The translations under genes and the position numbers were made by a program. A stretch of 6,465 nt of DNA from Geoglobus sp. Its GTDB lineage: Archaea > Halobacteriota > Archaeoglobi > Archaeoglobales > Archaeoglobaceae. Location: the NCBI GenBank assembly GCA_027019885.1, contig JALUWC010000510.1, positions 1 to 6,465 on the forward strand, written 5' to 3'. Position 1 is the stretch's first letter, and every line of letters starts with the position of its first letter. Shown here one piece after another: positions 1 to 6,107 of this stretch. The notes under the pieces were generated by a model. The model worked only from the letters and a program-made list of their open reading frames with translations. It had not been told where the DNA came from and ran no database searches.

Positions 1-113
1 AGCCTCTTCCTCACCACGTCGGTGCGCAGCAGCGAGGCTCTGAGCCTGCCCGCCAGCCGCATGGCTATGGTGCTCTTGCCCGTGCCCGGAAGCCCGCATA
101 TCAGAATGAGCAT
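1..113 (-). CDS. P-loop kinase, N-terminal part (cut by window edge)
   Basis: Only the first 37 codons are in the window; the gene runs off the low-coordinate edge. The translation opens MLILICGLPGTGKSTIAMRL, a beta-strand followed by a Walker A P-loop (GLPGTGKST, residues 7-15) that binds ATP phosphates. Residues 30-37 read RTDVVRKR. An (S/T)D-x-(V/I)-RK stretch soon after the P-loop is typical of the predicted-kinase group COG0645/AAA_33, small cytosolic enzymes that phosphorylate mostly unknown substrates. The ATG at 113-111 is chosen because an in-frame stop lies at 125-123 and no other good start intervenes. There is no Shine-Dalgarno, but a TATA-like element lies about 27 bases upstream, so the message is probably leaderless. 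GC is about 65%, far above the restriction genes next door, so it is likely ancestral host sequence and not part of the R-M system. Family-level assignment only; the substrate is unknown. Confidence 0.75.
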   Translation of the reverse strand, partial: MLILICGLPGTGKSTIAMRLAGRLRASLLRTDVVRKR

Positions 114-135
114 GTGATAAATTTATGTAGAAATG

Positions 136-158
136 TTATAAAAATGCTTCTATAAAAA
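136..158 (-). promoter_or_regulatory. Predicted archaeal TATA element(s) for the kinase gene
   Basis: On the minus strand TTTTTATAA lies at 144-136. Its centre is about 27 bases from the kinase ATG at 113, the spacing at which archaeal TBP/TFB start transcription on or beside the start codon. With no Shine-Dalgarno before the ATG, this fits a leaderless promoter. A second copy, TTTTTATAG (158-150), sits one 14-bp repeat unit further upstream and would start transcripts about 14 bases earlier. The T5 tracts could also help end the upstream Res transcript. Motif and spacing are seen; function is inferred. Confidence 0.5.
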
Positions 159-164
159 TGCTTC
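137..164. repeat. Perfect 14-bp tandem duplication carrying the TATA-like element
   Basis: The unit tataaaaatgcttc occurs twice back to back (137-150 and 151-164, plus strand) with no mismatch. Each copy contains a TATA-like core when read on the minus strand, so the duplication doubles the putative kinase promoter. It is the main recognisable feature of the 128-base gap between Res and the kinase gene. Confidence 0.9.
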
Positions 165-241
165 CAAGTGGTAGATATAAGATGTGTGAGTGGTTTTATG
201 AGCGTAGGGAGTTATATATCTCATACCCAAGTAAATCATTA

Positions 242-3232
242 CTATGTATTTTGTATAACATTTTCCAGCACTTTGTCAATGTTGTCTACCCAATAACTAC
301 TATAACCAAAGCCTTCTGGCAGTCTATTCAAATCTGTTGTCCACATGAAACAAAACACTCTAACTTGAAGTTCATCATATTGGAATACCTTAGTATTAGA
401 GTTTTGCTCATAAACCTGCTTATATCCTTCTATTTTCCTGTCAGGATCCCTGTGCTCTATACCCTTTGGATCTATAAACACGATAGAATAGTTTTTACCT
501 CTCTGTAACCAAAAAATGAAATCTGGATTAAATTTTGCGATACGATTCATCTGTGGGTCATAGTATGGAATATAAACTTCATCTAGACTCTCATCCAGCT
601 TGCTGAACATCCACCAGTCAAACTCCTGAAACTTGTTATCAGGACGACTAAGATATTGCTCCAACTCATTTATAAACTGCACTTCGCTGCGTGTGCGAAT
701 AATGTGCCGTATGTAGTTCACTTTTTCGTCCTCGCTGAGTATTACCGGTAGATAGTAGTGTTGTGCAATGTGCTTAATAATGATTCGCTTTCCATTATAC
801 TCAAACGACTCCTCTTTAACCATTTGAGCTGCTCGTTTTATTCCTTCTGTATATTCATCCAGAGTTATCTCTCCCTTAGTAAACTTCTCTTTGAGTTCCC
901 TTTCTACTGCACCTGCATCCTGATACTGCTTTACACGCCATATTTTTCTCTCTAAATCCCGGATGTCTGTTAGAGTAACGGTAATGTGTTTGTAATGCCG
1001 GATTTCGTCTTCCAGTTCCTTCAGTTGCTCAACCTCTTCTGGAACGACCCCAAAGAAATCAACAATTTGTCGAAGTAGTGTGTATAAATCACTGCGCTTT
1101 TGTTCGTTAAACCTATAAAATTCTTCAGGGTTACTGATACTTTCTCGTAAAACCCTCACCTGATGAGGAGATGCATCCAGAAGCATGAGTAGAACACGGT
1201 CATCGGTGGTCTGGACTAATTGCTTCATCACCTCCCATTCGCTTTGATTCACTTCAAACTTTGCTAATCTGTGTACTTCAATGAACGGTCGCATAGCCTT
1301 CCTGTAAATTGGGATAAGAAGCAGACGCTCATTGGCTTCAGGATTAACATCAAACAGAGTCAATTGCTGCTCACCGGTTTTCTCTCGCTCCTGTGGTAGA
1401 GTCTCAAGAACGGCCTGCAATGCCTGCCGATTGGTACCAAAGATGAAGAGTGTCTCTAAGGGCTGTACTTTATTTTTCAGCTCATCAAACAGCTCTTTAG
1501 AAACTTCTCCAGCGTTGTAGAGAGGGCGTAATCGCTTTCGCCGGTTTTTCATTGGCTCAATTCGCACTCCGCGCCCTATTGACTGAAGAATGAACTTCCG
1601 GGCATCCTCTCCTACGCCAATGTTTATGTAGCAAATGACATTAGGACGGTTGGAATCCCACCCCTCATAAAAGGTACGCGAGCCCATCAGGATTGTGATG
1701 GCTGAGTCGTCTTCGTTAAGCTTAGCGAAATAGCTTTCATCTTCAAATCGTTCATTGATTTCGTAACCTGTTAGCTTATCTTTAAGCCATTTAGAGATAT
1801 CACCAATTTTAATGAGAGCAAATGGTTGTTCTGCATTTTTTAACTTGAATGCCATTTCCTGCCGGTTAGATGGACGTATAAGTACCTCAATTTCGCCACT
1901 TCCTTCGGAATTAAATATCCAGCGAAGAATATCAGCGTAATTTAAATTTTGAAATATTTCTTCATCTATTTCAATTCGTTCCTCCTCAAACATAAATTTC
2001 GGATGTTCCCTCAATTCATTAGACAGCTCTTCTTTCGCCTGTTGCCATAGCTTATCACTTATATCACCCTTGCCTATGCGCACCAATTCACGGAAGAACA
2101 ACAGTAAGTCAGCATCCTCTGTATTTACCGAATTTACAAGAACCAGTAAAAGCGGTTTGTGGTAAAGCCCACACTTTACATTTCGGATTACCTCATAGAT
2201 TTTGCGCACATACGCAAGCATCATAAGCGCCTTCAGGACCACCTTCTGTTTTTCTTCATTCGTGTAATCCTCTCTGTCCCGAAATGTTCGCATTTCTTGC
2301 TTCAGAATTGCTATATGCTTACCATAACCTTTCTGGATAAAGCGCTCAAGATTGAAGTTGAAAACCGTGGTGGCGATATCCCTGGGATCTGTGAAGGTAG
2401 CGGAGAAGTTAAATAAGAAACCGTTGCGGGAAAGGATGCTATAGATGTGCTGGCGTTTAGACTCCTCTTTGTCGCCTTTGTGAGCTTCATCCAGCAGCAC
2501 ATACCAGTACCCATTGTTATCATAATTGCGAAAATCCACAATTTTTTCCTTCTGTTCATCGCTTAGATTGTCAGATCGATAGTAGAATACAGTTACATCC
2601 CGATCACGGAATAGCGTAGTTTCTCGCTTGCTCTGAGCATATTCACGCAGCTCTCGCAGGATTATGCGGAAATCGCTCCGGTTCTGGTTAAATTCATCCA
2701 CATGACGCTTCAGCTGTTCAATCAGGTCATCCCGGTGAGTTAAAACTAAGATGTCGTTGGGCGGAATTTCTCCCCTCCGGATTAGCCGCCAGAGCAACTC
2801 AATTAGTTTTATGAGAACCAGCGTTTTGCCACTTCCGGTTGCCATCCAGAAGCTCATACGATTTATGAAGTTCTCGTAGGACAGTTTATTCTCACTGTCC
2901 GCCTCGTAATACTCCCGAAGAAGCGAAGCAACACGGTACTTCAATCTGCTGAGGTCAACGGAAAAATCCTCATGTAAACCGTTATCAAGATACCACTGCC
3001 AGAGTAGCCTTTTGCGTTCAACATTAGCCTGTTCCATTTCGTGTGGCTGATAGTCCATAAAGTCATCATAATACTTCCAGAGAAGTTTAAGGGCATTCCT
3101 AAGTGCATTTCTCTGGTGATCCCAAAGGATTTTTTCTTTTGAGAAAAATGCAAAGTCAAAATCCAGCCAATTCGTAGGTAAGCTGTCATCAGGAATGTCT
3201 TCAACCATGTTCTGCAGCAGAACCCGGCTCAT
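242..3232 (-). CDS. res: Type III-like restriction subunit Res (SF2 helicase with PD-(D/E)xK nuclease)
   Basis: This is the ATP-dependent motor and cleavage subunit expected to act with Mod on unmodified DNA. At 996 residues it is close to the usual Res length (EcoP15I Res is about 970). Visible motifs in order: a DHQ Q-like motif near 38-40; Walker A ATGSGKT at 131-137; DEAH box LLDEAH at 246-251; SAT motif III at 277-279; a motif V-like SRTFYEGWD at 518-526; motif VI QSIGRGVR at 550-557. After a long, charged linker region the C-terminus has NPDF (902-905) and DPK (921-923), matching a PD-(D/E)xK nuclease with aspartate in the second acidic position. All core motifs look intact, so the enzyme is probably active. 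The ATG at 3232 lies three bases after the Mod stop, with a Shine-Dalgarno overlapping that stop. GC falls from about 47% in the helicase half to about 36% in the nuclease end. An SF2 helicase of another defence system is less likely given the Mod neighbour. Confidence 0.9.
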   Translation of the reverse strand: MSRVLLQNMVEDIPDDSLPTNWLDFDFAFFSKEKILWDHQRNALRNALKLLWKYYDDFMDYQPHEMEQANVERKRLLWQWYLDNGLHEDFSVDLSRLKYRVASLLREYYEADSENKLSYENFINRMSFWMATGSGKTLVLIKLIELLWRLIRRGEIPPNDILVLTHRDDLIEQLKRHVDEFNQNRSDFRIILRELREYAQSKRETTLFRDRDVTVFYYRSDNLSDEQKEKIVDFRNYDNNGYWYVLLDEAHKGDKEESKRQHIYSILSRNGFLFNFSATFTDPRDIATTVFNFNLERFIQKGYGKHIAILKQEMRTFRDREDYTNEEKQKVVLKALMMLAYVRKIYEVIRNVKCGLYHKPLLLVLVNSVNTEDADLLLFFRELVRIGKGDISDKLWQQAKEELSNELREHPKFMFEEERIEIDEEIFQNLNYADILRWIFNSEGSGEIEVLIRPSNRQEMAFKLKNAEQPFALIKIGDISKWLKDKLTGYEINERFEDESYFAKLNEDDSAITILMGSRTFYEGWDSNRPNVICYINIGVGEDARKFILQSIGRGVRIEPMKNRRKRLRPLYNAGEVSKELFDELKNKVQPLETLFIFGTNRQALQAVLETLPQEREKTGEQQLTLFDVNPEANERLLLIPIYRKAMRPFIEVHRLAKFEVNQSEWEVMKQLVQTTDDRVLLMLLDASPHQVRVLRESISNPEEFYRFNEQKRSDLYTLLRQIVDFFGVVPEEVEQLKELEDEIRHYKHITVTLTDIRDLERKIWRVKQYQDAGAVERELKEKFTKGEITLDEYTEGIKRAAQMVKEESFEYNGKRIIIKHIAQHYYLPVILSEDEKVNYIRHIIRTRSEVQFINELEQYLSRPDNKFQEFDWWMFSKLDESLDEVYIPYYDPQMNRIAKFNPDFIFWLQRGKNYSIVFIDPKGIEHRDPDRKIEGYKQVYEQNSNTKVFQYDELQVRVFCFMWTTDLNRLPEGFGYSSYWVDNIDKVLENVIQNT

Positions 3233-3235
3233 GGT

Positions 3236-3243
3236 TCACCACC
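3236..3243 (-). promoter_or_regulatory. Ribosome binding site of Res, overlapping the Mod stop
   Basis: The minus strand reads GGTGGTGA then ACC then ATG. GGTGGTGA differs in one base from GGAGGTGA, the complement of the archaeal and bacterial 16S 3' end. It encodes the last two Mod tryptophans plus the TGA stop, so a ribosome finishing Mod sits directly on the Res start. This supports the chosen Res start and suggests coupled synthesis of the two subunits. Confidence 0.7.
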
Positions 3244-5755
3244 AGATTAAAGGTTTGATCAGACGCCAGTCAGGATTTTTCAGGTCTGCCTTTGTTCCGT
3301 CCGCAAACTCAACTTCGCCTGGACGGGTAGGATTTTCGGGGTCTGGATGGATGCGCTTAATCCACTTGCCTGTAAGATTAGAGAGAGTCTCCGCAAGGTC
3401 AATATCCCTGTAGAGCCTGCTCAGGTCCACCCGAACCCTGTCCTGCTCCAGATCCACCTCCAGCGCCTCCAGCATCTTCAAGTCTCGCATGAATATATAC
3501 TGGCAGGGGTCTTCGTCAGGAGCGGGGAACAGGGCATCGTCGGCGTAGTGAGCTTTGCGCAGTACGTCTTCGTATTGTTCCAGTTCGTAGTATTTAAAGA
3601 AACCGCCACCCTGCCAACCGACTTCTTTGGAAATACCTGACTGCTCCCCATAAAGTACTTTTTTCATACGTGGCAGCACGATGGAGTAAAAATGCCCCCC
3701 CATTTCCACCCCTATCCATTTTCTTCTCAATTTATGGGCAGTAGATGTAGTTGTACCGGATCCTAAAAAGAAATCCATAACAATAGTGCCCTCTGGAGAA
3801 GACACCTCAATTACTCGTTTTATCAACTCTTCAGGGTTTTCTGTTGGAAATTGAGAACCAAAAACATAACCTTTTAGATCTGTCCACAGAGAATCTACTG
3901 GTGTTTCTTCTGTTTGAAGATACTCGGGCAATCCACGAATACGATTTCCCTCAAGATCTGTGTAAGTAATACTTTCATTTATCCTTATCCTTCCATCTCT
4001 TTCCATCTCATCTATTTTCGATTGGGAAAACGTCCAATGCCTCCCTTTAGGAGGTAACAATTTACGTCCTAAAATAATCCGCTCAGGAGGGTATCGGAGA
4101 CCTGGAGAACTCATTGGACGCCATTTAGGTGGAATTTCTTGACCACAGAATGAACAGATGCGCTTTCTATAAACAGTTGTAAAAAATGGACTTTTGGATT
4201 TCGTATAATAAAATAAACTATCAGTTGCCACATTAAAACGGGTAAGTTCGCCTAGCTGTCTCCTAAAACGGTTGATAATTATCTCATTACCAAAGTTAGA
4301 TGGTCTAAAGATACTATCCATTAGCAACCTTACAAACATGTTCCCATGATAATCACAACGAACAAAAATGCTTCCTGAATCACAAAGTAAATCTCGAGCT
4401 ATTGATAAACGATTTTCAAGCAAAGTTATCCATGTAGTATCTTTATATTTTACATAATAAAAATAATCTGTACTGTTATCTAAGTTAAAAGGAGGATCTA
4501 TGTAAATAGTTTGCACTTTTCCTTTAAACTTTGGCAAAATCGTATTCAGTGCCTGATAGTTTTCACTCTTGATGAGCCAGCCGTCCAGAGCCTCGTCTAA
4601 GTTGTCAAAAAGGGAAAGAATCTCCAGCTCCAGGTCTTTGAAATAGCGGGTGTCAATGGGCAGGTAGCGATAGCGGTCGCTCAGTTGTTTGCCTATCAGA
4701 TTTATCTCCCAGATGGCACTTGGTGAAAAGTCCTCGCCGACAATGCCAAGTTCCTGCCACTCCTTCACCTGTTGCTCAAAGCCGGGATGGGCAATAATGC
4801 GTTCCACCAGCTCAGGCTTGCGTTCAGCAATCTTGTCAAGAGTGATTACATAATTAGACCGGAGAACAAATTTGGGCTTGTTCCAGATTTTCACCAGCTC
4901 ATCCTCAAAGGCTGCGATGAAGTCAATCACTCTATATGCTATGCGCTTGAGAATTTGCAGCTGCTTCAGTCGCGTTTCAGTCCATTCCGTCTGTGGCTCT
5001 TCTCCCGGTTTTCCAAGAACATACTGCCAGAGCCATAAGTCAAACTGTTCCCGCAGGAATGACTTTGCGTCTTTGCAGATGAAGTAATCCACTTCACTTT
5101 GCCTCTCAAAGAGGCGAAAAGCACGCTCAAGCACATCCTCGGAAGGTACCGCATCAGTGTATTTGCGCAACCCAAGTGCATTTTTGATAGCACGGCGAAT
5201 CTCGTCCATGCGGGTTTTCCTGCCCCTCTCCGAATAATTCACCACAAATACAAATGTTCCATCCTCACGCCGTTCCTTAAATTCAAACACCAGTTCCCGT
5301 TTTTCATTAGCTTTTTTGTGTTCCAGTGTAGATGCATCAAAGTGAAAACGAAAGCCATCCACTTCCACATCCATGCTACGGAAGAGGCGGTCGGTCTTAA
5401 CATAGTAAAGGCGTGCGGTCTTCCAGAACAGGATCACATCACGATCGTCGGTGTAAACGCGTTCATAGACGCTATGATGATAAGGGGTAAAGAAAAAGCC
5501 TATGGAGCCGCTATCGGTGAAATAACGGCGGAAGAATGTGTAGAGTTTGTCAAAGAGCTCCTCACGGAAGTCGGGGAATGGCTGAAGAGCTTGGTCAATC
5601 TCCTCTTTCAGGTAAGGCTCCATAACTCTTTTAAAGTACTTAGCTTTAATGCGCATGAGATTTATATAGCCCGAAGCCCCTTCCACAGGTGCGCCGATGA
5701 AGATATTTTTCAGGGAATCAAAGAATTTTTTCTCTTTGTTATTACTATCAAGCAT
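3236..5755 (-). CDS. mod: Type III-like DNA adenine methyltransferase Mod
   Basis: This subunit would recognise the target site, methylate adenine (N6) with S-adenosylmethionine, and give the Mod-Res complex its specificity. Catalytic motif IV DPPF is at 420-423 and the AdoMet-binding motif DFFLGSGTT at 661-669. The order IV, target-recognition region, then I is that of beta-class amino-methyltransferases such as type III Mod. Between them lie a lone CxxC (C534, C537), GRHWTF near 571-576, and PTENPEELIKRVI near 637-649, the family's conserved segment before motif I. At 839 residues it exceeds classical Mod (about 640-650), mainly through a 400-residue N-terminal part with aromatic-rich segments such as YTDDRDVILFWKT (101-113). 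This resembles the long COG2189 methylases paired with helicases. The ATG at 5755 follows a strong Shine-Dalgarno, with a stop in frame 12 bases upstream. Codons for residues about 399-679 are much more AT-rich than both arms, suggesting a swapped core. The exact target cannot be predicted. Confidence 0.92.
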   Translation of the reverse strand: MLDSNNKEKKFFDSLKNIFIGAPVEGASGYINLMRIKAKYFKRVMEPYLKEEIDQALQPFPDFREELFDKLYTFFRRYFTDSGSIGFFFTPYHHSVYERVYTDDRDVILFWKTARLYYVKTDRLFRSMDVEVDGFRFHFDASTLEHKKANEKRELVFEFKERREDGTFVFVVNYSERGRKTRMDEIRRAIKNALGLRKYTDAVPSEDVLERAFRLFERQSEVDYFICKDAKSFLREQFDLWLWQYVLGKPGEEPQTEWTETRLKQLQILKRIAYRVIDFIAAFEDELVKIWNKPKFVLRSNYVITLDKIAERKPELVERIIAHPGFEQQVKEWQELGIVGEDFSPSAIWEINLIGKQLSDRYRYLPIDTRYFKDLELEILSLFDNLDEALDGWLIKSENYQALNTILPKFKGKVQTIYIDPPFNLDNSTDYFYYVKYKDTTWITLLENRLSIARDLLCDSGSIFVRCDYHGNMFVRLLMDSIFRPSNFGNEIIINRFRRQLGELTRFNVATDSLFYYTKSKSPFFTTVYRKRICSFCGQEIPPKWRPMSSPGLRYPPERIILGRKLLPPKGRHWTFSQSKIDEMERDGRIRINESITYTDLEGNRIRGLPEYLQTEETPVDSLWTDLKGYVFGSQFPTENPEELIKRVIEVSSPEGTIVMDFFLGSGTTTSTAHKLRRKWIGVEMGGHFYSIVLPRMKKVLYGEQSGISKEVGWQGGGFFKYYELEQYEDVLRKAHYADDALFPAPDEDPCQYIFMRDLKMLEALEVDLEQDRVRVDLSRLYRDIDLAETLSNLTGKWIKRIHPDPENPTRPGEVEFADGTKADLKNPDWRLIKPLIWW
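3695..3701 (-). repeat. G7 homopolymer inside mod
   Basis: The coding strand has seven consecutive G residues (ATG GGG GGG CAT) at Met685-Gly687, just after motif I and at the downstream edge of the AT-rich core. Slippage would shift the frame and remove the C-terminal 150 or so residues. The frame here is intact. Many type III mod genes in pathogens are phase variable through simple repeats, usually longer than this one, so the tract is only a possible switch site. Confidence 0.6.
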
Positions 5756-5762
5756 TATACTA

Positions 5763-5769
5763 TCCTCCT
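5763..5769 (-). promoter_or_regulatory. Strong Shine-Dalgarno of mod
   Basis: AGGAGGA on the minus strand, seven bases before the ATG at 5755-5753, is a near-ideal ribosome binding site and fixes the Mod start. It lies partly within a tandem 9-bp repeat (5765-5782), so a second GGAG motif occurs 9 bases further upstream, too far to serve this ATG directly. Confidence 0.85.
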
Positions 5770-5782
5770 AATGCTCCTAATG
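5765..5782. repeat. Tandem 9-bp repeat at the mod ribosome binding site
   Basis: ctcctaatg occurs twice in a row on the plus strand (5765-5773 and 5774-5782). On the coding strand this gives CATTAGGAG twice, duplicating the core of the Shine-Dalgarno. It may be a slippage product. Confidence 0.85.
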
Positions 5783-5791
5783 GTAGAGATC

Positions 5792-5848
5792 GGACACCTC
5801 AATGATGTCCCTTATCTCCAACACTCTTCATAGGTCCACCTACATCAT
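5792..5848 (-). promoter_or_regulatory. Mod leader with overlapping inverted repeats (possible regulatory structure)
   Basis: Three inverted repeats lie between the predicted promoter and the mod ribosome binding site: GGACA/TGTCC arms at 5792-5796 and 5806-5810; a 7-bp pair atgatgt (5802-5808) and acatcat (5842-5848); and, nested inside it, taggtccaccta (5831-5842; 5-bp arms, 2-base centre). The first two share bases 5806-5808, so they would be mutually exclusive in RNA. This could be an alternative-fold leader or a set of protein operators. The repeats are seen; any function is inferred. Confidence 0.35.
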
Positions 5849-5905
5849 ACCTCTCACTTCCCGAATCCAGCACTTATTTTCAAAGTCCCTTATGGTGAAA
5901 TGGGG

Positions 5906-5917
5906 TATTTATTTATA
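5906..5917 (-). promoter_or_regulatory. Predicted TATA box of the mod-res operon
   Basis: The minus strand has TATAAATAAATA at 5917-5906, preceded by CAAAGGCGA, which could act as a weak BRE. An archaeal start about 25 bases from the centre would fall near 5885-5888 and leave a leader of about 130 bases before mod. That is long for an archaeon but fits the structured-looking segment and strong Shine-Dalgarno downstream. Other AT-rich stretches at 5965-6002 could serve instead, giving a leader of over 200 bases. Confidence 0.45.
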
Positions 5918-5974
5918 TCGCCTTTGAACCCCAAGTTCCGAGGCTTTGTATCCCAAACCTATAAACCAATTTAA

Positions 5975-6002
5975 ATATATTAAAACTAATATATTAAAAC
6001 TA
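5975..6002. repeat. Perfect 14-bp tandem duplication in the AT-rich gap
   Basis: atatattaaaacta occurs twice without mismatch (5975-5988 and 5989-6002). A degenerate partial third unit (ttgaaacta) follows at 6003-6011. On the minus strand each copy contains TTTTAATATAT, a TATA-like core. The unit length equals that of the repeat at 137-164, but the sequence differs. Confidence 0.9.
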
Positions 6003-6039
6003 TTGAAACTATACAACGGACATCTGGTAAAGCTTAGTG

Positions 6040-6054
6040 AGGAGATGTTCTCCT
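6040..6054. repeat. Short perfect inverted repeat (6-bp stem, 3-base loop)
   Basis: AGGAGA-TGT-TCTCCT forms a compact hairpin or a small dyad. No T-run follows it on either strand, so it is not a standard intrinsic terminator. It lies about 285 bases upstream of mod and could be a protein-binding dyad or chance. Confidence 0.5.
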
Positions 6055-6107
6055 GTACAAGAGGATTTTAATATTGAGAAAGCATAAATGAGGACTTGGA
6101 GAGCTCA

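Larger units (their letters stand above)
114..241. other. AT-rich intergenic region between Res and the kinase gene
   Basis: This 128-base gap separates the Res stop (TAG, 244-242) from the kinase ATG. It holds the tandem TATA repeat at 137-164 and another AT-rich stretch near 212-222. I see no stem-loop plus T-run directly after Res, so there is no clear intrinsic terminator. Transcripts may stop at the short T tracts of the repeat or read into the kinase gene. No short open frame here has a good start context. Confidence 0.6.

Noticed and set aside
158..508. Plus-strand open frame of 116 codons over the 3' end of res
   Set aside because: It overlaps the nuclease end of Res in antisense and starts within the tandem repeat. 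The product is low-complexity and Leu/Ile/Tyr-rich, as expected from the complement of AT-rich coding DNA.
2311..2559. Same-strand alternative frame inside res
   Set aside because: It lies wholly within the DEAH/motif III part of Res, which is intact in the main frame; there is no separate ribosome binding site.
3236..5755. Mod and Res as part of a BREX, DISARM or type I system
   Set aside because: No specificity subunit, PglZ, PLD or DUF1998-type gene is present. The beta-class motif order and the two-gene Mod-Res arrangement fit a type III-like system.
5099..5833. Plus-strand open frame of 244 codons opposite the start of mod
   Set aside because: It is the antisense of the conserved N-terminal part of Mod and its start region. 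Mod has a strong ribosome binding site and recognisable family sequence, while the antisense product has no motif or start context.
5801..5850. C/D box guide RNA in the mod leader (ATGATGT resembles box C)
   Set aside because: The last base departs from RUGAUGA, and no CUGA box D with proper spacing follows on either strand.
5975..6011. CRISPR-like or iteron array
   Set aside because: Only two full units and one decayed unit occur, directly adjacent with no spacers, and no replication gene is nearby.
6040..6054. Intrinsic terminator hairpin
   Set aside because: The stem is only 6 bp, and no U-run follows on either strand.
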